Below, piece after piece: positions 6,070-12,113 of a stretch of DNA of 13,311 bases (its first letter is position 1; the number at the start of each line of letters is the position of its first letter). Made by a program: the position numbers and the translations under genes. The DNA is taken from NCBI GenBank assembly GCA_023430365.1, contig JAEZAS010000074.1, positions 1 through 13,311 on the forward strand, in the 5' to 3' direction. A model generated the notes under the pieces. The model did no database searches, was not told where the DNA came from, and worked only from the letters and a program-made list of their open reading frames with translations. Source of the stretch: Planctomycetota bacterium (lineage in GTDB: Bacteria; Planctomycetota; Planctomycetia; Pirellulales; Pirellulaceae).

Positions 6070-7071
6070 ATGTCCTGGCTGCGACTGCTCACGCAGGCGA
6101 CGGTACTCGTCGCACTCATCCCTTTGCCCCTGGCGGCTGAAGACCGGGTGGTTGTTCGCGGCCGTCGGCCGGAAGAGCGCGTGCAGAAGCGTGGGGAGAT
6201 CGTCGATTGGATCGCGGGGCAGTTGCGGCTGCGCGGCGCGCTCGATCGAGAGGAATCGATTCCGAGCGAGCGGATATTGGAAGTCGAATCGAGCTGGTCC
6301 GAGACGGAACAGACCGCACGGCGGCTGCAGCGCGAGCAGAAGCTCGACGAGGCGATCACCGCCTTCTATGCGGCCAAGGCGGAGGAATCGCGCCCCTGGG
6401 CAGCGCGCCGGATCTCCGCCGACCTTTCGGTGGCGCTGCTGGAATCAGGCCAAGCGCATTTGGCCGGCGATGAGTTCCTGACGATTTCCACAGTGGACCC
6501 GGCCACGCATCTGTTCGACGCCATCCCGCTGGCCTGGCGCAACGGTCGCGTTGATGGACTCACGCTGGCCAAGGCTCGCGGCTGGCTGGGACAGGATTCG
6601 GCAACGGCTCGCCTGCTTGGAGCGAGTTGGCTGCTTTCGACGGAGTTGCAGCCGCAAGCGATCGCCGAACTCGAGCGGTTGCGAACCAATGCCGATCGCC
6701 GGATTGCGGCGGCAGCCGAGATTCAGCTCTGGCGCACCCGAATCGTCACGGTAAGGCCCGACGAGATCGCCCGCTGGCAGTCGGCCGCTGAAAAAGTGCC
6801 AAGCGAACTGCGCGGAGTCGCCTGGTACCAGATCGGCGAAGCGCTGGCGCGGCAAGGCCAGGCCGAGGAGGCGGCGCTCGCCTACCTGCAAACGGCACTG
6901 CGCTACGGCCGCCAGCGCGCGATGGCCGCCGACGCGATCGTCGCCGCGGCGGGGCAACTGGAGAAGCTGAAACGGACCGACGAAGCGACCGGGCTCTACC
7001 GCGAGGCAGTTCGCGACTATCCCGCCACGTCAGCAGCCGAAACGGCCCAGGCTCGGTTGGCCAAACCGTAG
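6070..7071 (+). CDS. Secreted TPR-like repeat protein
   Basis: The 333-residue protein has a signal peptide (MSWLRLLTQATVLVALIPLPLAA, 1-23). A short charged segment with GEIVDWIAGQLRLRG (42-56) follows, and then helical repeats of TPR type. The clearest repeats are at 249-282 (GVAWYQIGEALARQGQAEEA and on) and 285-318 (AADAIVAAAGQLEKLKRTDEA and on), with another helix pair at 77-105. Such proteins act as periplasmic scaffolds. The open frame extends back to 5839 inside the previous gene, but only ATG 6070 gives a signal peptide. The last codon, TAG (7069-7071), lies inside the left end of a palindromic element, so the original C-terminus may have been changed by insertion. The gene sits just upstream of the ExbB/ExbD operon and may belong to that system. 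Confidence 0.83.
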   Translation: MSWLRLLTQATVLVALIPLPLAAEDRVVVRGRRPEERVQKRGEIVDWIAGQLRLRGALDREESIPSERILEVESSWSETEQTARRLQREQKLDEAITAFYAAKAEESRPWAARRISADLSVALLESGQAHLAGDEFLTISTVDPATHLFDAIPLAWRNGRVDGLTLAKARGWLGQDSATARLLGASWLLSTELQPQAIAELERLRTNADRRIAAAAEIQLWRTRIVTVRPDEIARWQSAAEKVPSELRGVAWYQIGEALARQGQAEEAALAYLQTALRYGRQRAMAADAIVAAAGQLEKLKRTDEATGLYREAVRDYPATSAAETAQARLAKP

Positions 7072-7242
7072 GGTAGGCTTCCAGCCTGCCCGTGAAAAAA
7101 GGAATGACGAAATCCGAATGACCAACGCGAACGACTCGGCTGGGGAGCCGTAGGCGACCGTATTTGGTCATTCTTGCTTCGTCATTCGTCATTCCCTCTC
7201 CCTGCCGTATTCTTCCCGGTCAGTCTGGAAGCCTAACCTACG
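7067..7242. repeat. Nested-palindrome (MITE-like) element
   Basis: Three inverted repeats are nested. The outer arms 7067-7098 and 7211-7242 match at 27 of 32 positions and begin CGTAGGGTAGGCTTCCAG. The middle arms 7101-7124 and 7164-7187 match at 20 of 24, with all mismatches in one central 4-base block; they carry GGAATGACGAA and GAATGACCAA. The inner stem CGGCT-GGGG-AGCCG lies at 7137-7150. The right middle arm has an extra tandem GTCATTC. The outer arms are shared with the repeat at 1-62. No open reading frame is plausible inside. The element provides the stop codon of the upstream gene and ends 68 bases before exbB. Confidence 0.85.
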
Positions 7243-7310
7243 CCCACGGTTGGCGGCGCTGATTTACAATGGGGTGGGCAACGCTTTACCCCTTCGCATA
7301 GGAAACTCGC

Positions 7311-8186
7311 GTGCAGGCGCTCACTCGCCCCGGTTGGTCTCGATGGATTGTGTTTCTGATTCTCGCCTGGCTCACGGCGGCGCTGCTGCAATCGTCCAGC
7401 ATCGCCCAGCAGGCGGGGGACGCGGCGGGTTCGACGGCGGCTGGCGATGCGGCACAGACCGCCGAGCACGCCCCGCAGGGCTTCTTTCAGATCTTGTTCT
7501 CGGGCGGGCCGATCGGCGTGGCGATCATGCTGGTCCTGATTGCGTTGTCGCTGACGGCCGCTTACCTCGTCTTCGAAAACCTGATGAGCATCCGTCGGAG
7601 CGAGATTGCTCCGGATGGGCTCAGCGACGAGGTCCGCTTGCTCGTTTCGTCGGGGCGCATCGGGCAGGCGATCGAGCGCTGCCGCACGAGCAACAGCTAC
7701 CTTGCCTGGGTCATGCAGTACGGCCTCAATGAAGCCGATGGCGGTTGGACCGAGATCGAGAAGGCGATGGAGGACGCTTCCGCCGAGCAAGCCGCGCGGT
7801 TGTTTCGCAAGATCGAATACCTCGCCGTGCTCGGCAACATCGCGCCGATGGTCGGCCTGCTCGGCACCGTCGTGGGGATGCTGATCGCCTTCAAGGAAGT
7901 CGCCGACAGCGAAGGAAACGCAGGGGCCGCCCAACTGGCCGAAGGAATCTATCAGGCGCTCGTGACGACGGTCGTCGGCTTGATTATTGCGATTCCGTCG
8001 CTAGGGGCCTTTGCCATTTTTCGCAATCGGGTTGATCAGTTTGTCGCCGAGGCGTCGTACGCGGCCTTGCATGGGCTCTCGCCGCTAAAGCGCGGCCGGG
8101 CAAGTGATCCCCCGCGCGGCGTGCCGACACCGCCACCTCCGCCGGCGCCGCCAAGCGCTCCTCCGCGGGCGGCAGGAGGTCGCTGA
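7311..8186 (+). CDS. exbB: ExbB/TolQ/MotA-type proton channel subunit
   Basis: This 291-residue inner-membrane protein forms, with ExbD, a channel that turns the proton gradient into mechanical work. An N-terminal hydrophobic stretch (about 11-29) looks like a signal peptide or extra helix, followed by a Gly/Ala/Gln-rich linker. The three core helices are at about 64-89, 168-196 and 215-237. The helix 2 signature IAPMVGLLGTVVGMLIAF (177-194) and helix 3 TTVVGLIIAIPSLGAFAIF (219-237) carry the conserved Thr and Gly/Pro residues. A Pro-rich tail (267-285, PTPPPPPAPPSAPP) is unusual and should be cytoplasmic. The GTG at 7311 is the start, because the in-frame ATG at 7269 meets TAG after ten codons. 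A -10-like TACAAT lies at 7265-7270 with no convincing -35. Its stop overlaps the next start (TGATG). Confidence 0.93.
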   Translation: MQALTRPGWSRWIVFLILAWLTAALLQSSSIAQQAGDAAGSTAAGDAAQTAEHAPQGFFQILFSGGPIGVAIMLVLIALSLTAAYLVFENLMSIRRSEIAPDGLSDEVRLLVSSGRIGQAIERCRTSNSYLAWVMQYGLNEADGGWTEIEKAMEDASAEQAARLFRKIEYLAVLGNIAPMVGLLGTVVGMLIAFKEVADSEGNAGAAQLAEGIYQALVTTVVGLIIAIPSLGAFAIFRNRVDQFVAEASYAALHGLSPLKRGRASDPPRGVPTPPPPPAPPSAPPRAAGGR

Positions 8187-8629
8187 TGCAGGTCCCGCGT
8201 CTGCTCCGCACGGGGGAAGTGGGCATCAACATGACGCCGATGATCGACGTCGTGTTTCAGCTGATCATTTTCTTTCTCGTTTCGAGCCATCTCGCCAGGC
8301 AGGAGGTCCAACTCAAGCTGCCGCTGCCCGAGGCGGCCAGCGGCGAGCGGGAAACCGATCCCAATGCGCCGCGGCTGACCGTCAACGTGCTCGCCGACGG
8401 CAGCCTGCTGCTGGCCGGTCGCACGATTTCGGCAAACGAGGTGCAACAACGATTGCGTGAGCGGCTCGGTGAGTTGGGCGAGGACGTCGAAGTGCGCATC
8501 CGCAGCCATCGCGATGTGCCGTACGAGAGCGTGGAACCGCTCCTGGTCGCCTGCGCCAAAGCGGGGGTCTGGAATGTGACGTTCGCCGTCTACGAAGAGA
8601 ACTCGGCGGGTAGTGGAGGCGGCCGCTGA
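8186..8629 (+). CDS. exbD: ExbD/TolR family protein, first copy
   Basis: The 147-residue protein has a single membrane helix (about 18-36) near the N-terminus and a periplasmic domain. The core motif INMTPMIDVVFQLIIFFLV (14-32) contains the essential proton-carrying Asp (D21). The soluble part (about 60-135) has the ExbD pattern: LTVNVLADGSLLLAGRTIS, a helical segment RERLGELGEDVEVRIRSHRDVPYESV, and a final VTFAVYE strand. The start ATG overlaps the exbB stop by one base (TGATG), so translation is coupled. A second ExbD follows with the same overlap. Length is normal for the family. In known systems an ExbD dimer sits inside an ExbB pentamer. Whether this copy pairs with itself or with the next one is open. 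Confidence 0.93.
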   Translation: MQVPRLLRTGEVGINMTPMIDVVFQLIIFFLVSSHLARQEVQLKLPLPEAASGERETDPNAPRLTVNVLADGSLLLAGRTISANEVQQRLRERLGELGEDVEVRIRSHRDVPYESVEPLLVACAKAGVWNVTFAVYEENSAGSGGGR

Positions 8630-9087
8630 TGCGCACTCCGAGCAATTTTCTCGACCGCCGCACCGCCGTCGACCTGCAACTGACGCCGATGATCGACTGC
8701 GTCTTTCTGCTGATGGTCTACTTCATCTGGTCGAGCAGCTTTGCGATCACCGAGCAGCTTCTGCCGAGCCAGCTGTCGCTCGAAAGCCCGTCCGCCTCCG
8801 CGGGAGCAAGCGATCAGCCGCCCCCGCCGGAGGCTGACTTCGAAGAAGTGGTCGTGCGCATCTTGTGGCGGAATAATAAGGCGGAGTGGACGGTGAACGA
8901 CACGCCAGCCGCTTCGCTGGCGGAGCTGCGCGACACGTTGCGCACGATTGCCGATATCAAACGCGACGCTCCGGTCATTTTGCATCCCGATCCGCGGGCG
9001 CCGCTCGGGGAAGTCATTCGCGTGTTCGACTTGTCGCGACTCGTCGGGTTTGAGAAAGTCCGCTTCGCGGCGACGGATACGCAGTGA
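8629..9087 (+). CDS. exbD: ExbD/TolR family protein, second and divergent copy
   Basis: The 152-residue protein has a membrane helix at about 19-41. The motif LQLTPMIDCVFLLMVYFIW (16-34) retains the essential Asp (D23), with Cys following where the first copy has Val. A Pro/Ser-rich linker (SPSASAGASDQPPPPEAD, about 53-70) separates it from the periplasmic domain (about 71-148), which includes a strand EEVVVRILWRNNKAEWTVND and ends in FEKVRFAATD. Outside the membrane motif it shows little similarity by eye to the first ExbD, so this is not a recent duplication. Its start overlaps the first exbD stop (TGATG), and its own stop overlaps the following GTG start (GTGA). Confidence 0.9.
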   Translation: MRTPSNFLDRRTAVDLQLTPMIDCVFLLMVYFIWSSSFAITEQLLPSQLSLESPSASAGASDQPPPPEADFEEVVVRILWRNNKAEWTVNDTPAASLAELRDTLRTIADIKRDAPVILHPDPRAPLGEVIRVFDLSRLVGFEKVRFAATDTQ

Positions 9088-11693
9088 GCCGAGAAAGTTT
9101 CGATTTGTTTTTGGCTGAGACACAAACTGTGGCGCGTGGGCTATCAACTCGACGAACGCCTGGCTGGGCGAGCCCGCTGCGGCGTTCGGCCTGGTGCCTC
9201 ACGAGATGGGCGTTGCTCTGCAGCCTCTTGTGCGCTCCGCTGCGGGCCGATGAATCGGAAGCCGCGTTCTTCGAGGCGTTGCGAGAGCGGCGGCTGTTTG
9301 AGCTGGCGGAGAAATACGCTCGCGATGGGATCGCCACTCGCAAGCAAAACCCGGTCGAGCAGGCCGATCTGACGGTGGAATTGATCCGCACCCTCGCCCT
9401 GCACGCCCTGCATTCCGCGCCCGATGACCGGCCGGAGCGGTGGCAGGAGGCGCGCGATGCGGCCGGTGAGTTTCTGACGAAATCGGCGAGCCATCCGCGA
9501 GCGATGCTGGTGCGGGTCCAGGACGCTCTCACGCTCCTGGCGCAAGGAGAACTCGGCCGGCAGGAAAACGACGTCGGCGTGCTGACTGCCGCGGGCAAGG
9601 AGCAGGCGCTCGCCGTTCTGCGCGAGGCGAGTGCACTGCTCGAACAGCTCGACAAGGAACTGACTCGCGAAATACCGCTCCGCCGCCGCGTTGAAGCGAA
9701 GGCGGGCGAGCTGAGCGCGGACGAACTTTTTTCGCTCCATCAGCACGTCCGGCAGCAGATGGCCCGCGCGCTGCGCAACCGGGCTTTGCTCTATCCGGTT
9801 GGCAGCGAGGATCGCCTGTCGCTGCTGCTGTCGGCCTCGGGGGTGCTCGAGGACCTGCTGCGGGAGTTGGCAGCCGACGATCCACTGGCTCCGCCAACGC
9901 AGCTCGACCTGGGCGTGTGCAAGCGTATGCTCGGCGATCAGGAGACTGCGCGACGTTTGCTGCTGTCGCTCGATGAGGAACACCGGCCCGCAGCTGTCCG
10001 CTCGGCGGCTCAGGCGGAGTTGATTCGCCTGGAGTTGGCCGCCGGTCGACGAGCGGCGGCGGTGGAGAAATTGCAAGCGCTGCCGAGCACAGCCATTTCG
10101 CCCGATCTCGATCTGGTTCGGCTGGAGATCGAACTCGATCGCCTGCGCGCGGCGAGCGGCGCCGATGCGGCAACCGAGCGACGGCAGGTTGAGGAAGCGA
10201 TCGAAACGCTCGCCCGGCGGATCACGCAAACGCACGGCGCTTACTGGGGCCGCCGCGCGGATCAGCTCGTGGCGAGCGCCCTGTCGAGTTCTGGAGGCGC
10301 GGAGAGTACGGCGATCCTCTCGCGCGCCGCCGACAGCCTGTATCTGAAGGGGGAATTCGACCAGGCCATCGCCGCTTACGAGCAGGCGGCAGCCAAGGCC
10401 GCGGAAGCCGCCGACCCGAAAGCAGCCTTTGACCTGCGCTACAAAGCAGCGCTCGTGCAGCAGCGCCGCAGCCAGTTCGCCGATGCGGCCAGGCGACTGC
10501 GCGAGCTGTCGCTCAGCCTGCGCACCCACCCGCAGGCCGGCCAGGCGCACCTGCTCGCGGCGTGGAACGCGGCGCAGGCGGCCCGCCAAAGCGCCGAAGC
10601 GATCGAGCTCTACGATGCGATCCTTGAAGAGCACGGGAGTGTCTGGCCGACGGGAGAAGCCGGCGCCCAGGCGCAACTCTGGCTCGGCCGCTTGCGCGAG
10701 ACGCAAAAGCGATGGCGCGAAGCGGCAATGGCCTACGGCAAAGTGCCGACGGACGCGAACGAGTTTCCCGAAGCTCTAAGCGGCGCGGCGAAGGCCTGGA
10801 AAGAAGCCTTGCGCGCGCAGCAGGCCAAAGGAAGCGTCGACGCGCGCGATTTGCAAGCGGCGCTTGACTACTTCGAGTCGACTGCGGATCTCAGCGCCGA
10901 CAAGCGAGAGCCCCGCAGCGACAGCCAGCGACTGGCGGCGCTCACGGCGGCGGAACTGATGCTCGACTTCGGATCGGCTGACGCCCGGCGGGCGGAGACA
11001 CTGCTCCGCGCGGCGCTCGCTCGCTCTCCCGATGCGCCCGCCGAGTGGCGCGCAGCGGCCAGCGCCCGGCTGGTCGTGGCTCTCGCGTCCCAGGACGATC
11101 AGCGGGGCGAAGCGCGGCGACTGCTCGCGGAGGCAGCCAAGGCTTCGCCAGAGCAACTGCTTCAAATGGCAAGCAGCCTGGCCGACGTCGCCGATCGGGC
11201 CGGCGCCGAAGACCGTCCCATCGTGGCGACGCTCCTGCTCGAAGCCCTCGCCCTGCTCGCTCCACAGCGCAGCGCGCTCGACCGAGCCACCCAGGTGAAC
11301 GTCGATCGCCTCCAGGTCCGCGCCCTCGCGGCGGCCGGTCGGGAGAAGGAGGCGATCCCCCTCGCCGCCCAGCTGGCGCGAGAGAATCCCGATCACGGCG
11401 AAATCCTGGAGAGCTATGCGAATCTGCTGCTCGAGAGCGGCGACCGGGCGCTCCTCGAGCAAGGCCTGGGGCAGTGGCGCACGATCGCCGCTCGCGCCCG
11501 GCCGCGGACCGAGCGCTGGTACCGGGCGAAGTACTCCGTGGCTCTCGCCCAGTTCAAGCTCGGCGACATCGCCTCCGCGACGACGCTCCTCCGCTACACG
11601 CTCGAAGCGCCGCCCGGGCTCAAAGGGACCGCTTGGGAGGAGCCGTTCCAGGCCCTGCTCACCCGCTGCCGACAGGTGGGAGAGGCCCAGTAG
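9084..11693 (+). CDS. Large exported TPR/helical repeat protein, ExbD-coupled
   Basis: The 869-residue protein is mostly helical and rich in Ala, Leu, Glu and Arg. GTG at 9084 overlaps the exbD stop by four bases (GTGA). A hydrophobic stretch at 42-52 (WALLCSLLC) with LRA at 53-55 looks like a signal peptide with a long N-region, so GTG at 9129 is an alternative start. TPR-like helix pairs are clearest at about 415-440 (LYLKGEFDQAIAAYEQAAAK), 446-485, 487-520 and 529-556 (QLWLGRLRETQKRWREAAMA), and again at about 745-850. The remainder (60-400, 575-740) is probably degenerate repeats. No catalytic motif is seen. Co-translation with ExbB/ExbD suggests a periplasmic partner of the motor, taking the place TonB or TolA would have; that is inference. 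A short hairpin (11695-11709) follows the stop. Confidence 0.85.
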   Translation: MSRESFDLFLAETQTVARGLSTRRTPGWASPLRRSAWCLTRWALLCSLLCAPLRADESEAAFFEALRERRLFELAEKYARDGIATRKQNPVEQADLTVELIRTLALHALHSAPDDRPERWQEARDAAGEFLTKSASHPRAMLVRVQDALTLLAQGELGRQENDVGVLTAAGKEQALAVLREASALLEQLDKELTREIPLRRRVEAKAGELSADELFSLHQHVRQQMARALRNRALLYPVGSEDRLSLLLSASGVLEDLLRELAADDPLAPPTQLDLGVCKRMLGDQETARRLLLSLDEEHRPAAVRSAAQAELIRLELAAGRRAAAVEKLQALPSTAISPDLDLVRLEIELDRLRAASGADAATERRQVEEAIETLARRITQTHGAYWGRRADQLVASALSSSGGAESTAILSRAADSLYLKGEFDQAIAAYEQAAAKAAEAADPKAAFDLRYKAALVQQRRSQFADAARRLRELSLSLRTHPQAGQAHLLAAWNAAQAARQSAEAIELYDAILEEHGSVWPTGEAGAQAQLWLGRLRETQKRWREAAMAYGKVPTDANEFPEALSGAAKAWKEALRAQQAKGSVDARDLQAALDYFESTADLSADKREPRSDSQRLAALTAAELMLDFGSADARRAETLLRAALARSPDAPAEWRAAASARLVVALASQDDQRGEARRLLAEAAKASPEQLLQMASSLADVADRAGAEDRPIVATLLLEALALLAPQRSALDRATQVNVDRLQVRALAAAGREKEAIPLAAQLARENPDHGEILESYANLLLESGDRALLEQGLGQWRTIAARARPRTERWYRAKYSVALAQFKLGDIASATTLLRYTLEAPPGLKGTAWEEPFQALLTRCRQVGEAQ

Positions 11694-12113
11694 CCCGGCG
11701 ATTCGCCGGACACTTACGCGTCGCCTCGCCCCAGGCTTAGGGCGGTGTCTCGGCAATTAAGAGGGCCCGGCTGGTGAATTCTGATCTCGCCCGCGACCGC
11801 CTCCGAGGGGTTGTACCAGGCAAACCGCGTTTGGGCCGCTGACGCTTGAGCGGCAAAGACTTAGAACCGTTTTCCAGCCGCGCGTAGGGGTTGTGCCCAC
11901 CCATTCGAATGCAACCGCCGCTCGAAAGCGGTTATTGCGGTGTATTTGCCCTAGACGAAAGGCGACCTCCTGCCAACAATGGCTCCAGTTCATCCTCTGC
12001 GCATGGCTGGTGCCATTTCTCGCTATTGGATCACTGCCAGGTCCATTGGCTGTCTGAGCCACGCACGCTGCGTGGGTAGCAATCGGTCCTGGGACTTTCC
12101 CACAGGGACTGAT
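11694..12113 (+). other. Hairpin-rich intergenic region before the helicase
   Basis: No gene is supported in these 420 bases. Inverted repeats are unusually frequent: CCGGCG-ATT-CGCCGG (11695-11709, one base after the TPR gene's stop), GCCGCT/AGCGGC (11835-11854), GGTTGT/GCAACC (11889-11916) around the palindrome CATTCGAATG, AACCGC/GCGGTT (11913-11933), and the longer structures listed separately from 11973 on. A GGGGTTGTRCC motif occurs twice (11807-11817 and 11887-11897). The first two hairpins may end transcription of the exb operon, though neither has a T-run. The rest may be the leader of the helicase mRNA. No convincing promoter with both boxes was found. Confidence 0.55.
11973..12109 (+). 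promoter_or_regulatory. Structured 5' leader of the RhlE-type helicase gene
   Basis: Three stems lie in a row. AATGGCTCCAG (11978-11988) pairs with CTGGTGCCATT (12007-12017), 10 of 11 bases, and is framed by CCAA (11973) and TTGG (12026). CCACGCA-CGC-TGCGTGG (12059-12075) is a perfect 7-base stem. GTCC-TGGGA (12086-12094) pairs with TCCCA (12098-12102) and GGAC (12106-12109), with a 3-base bulge. The last stem contains AGGGA (12104-12108), the only Shine-Dalgarno-like sequence before the ATG at 12114. This suggests control of translation by folding, as known for cold-shock helicase mRNAs; the mechanism here is inferred. Confidence 0.45.

Noticed and set aside
5127..6359. 410-codon open frame on the minus strand
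   Set aside because: It runs across three clear + strand genes and has a Ser/Arg-rich composition with no motif.
7067..7242. CRISPR array
   Set aside because: The repeats are inverted and nested, not direct and evenly spaced, and no cas gene is nearby.
7250..7270. TTGGCG and TACAAT as an exbB promoter
   Set aside because: The boxes are only 9 bases apart. The -10 is good, but no -35 at a usable distance was found.
9144..10706. 520-codon open frame on the minus strand
   Set aside because: It lies fully inside the large TPR gene, which is fixed by the four-base overlap with exbD and by repeat structure. The product is a low-complexity shadow.
11941..12020. Small ORFs in the gap before the helicase
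   Set aside because: They are short, have no ribosome-binding site and no recognisable product, and overlap paired RNA stems better explained as a leader.
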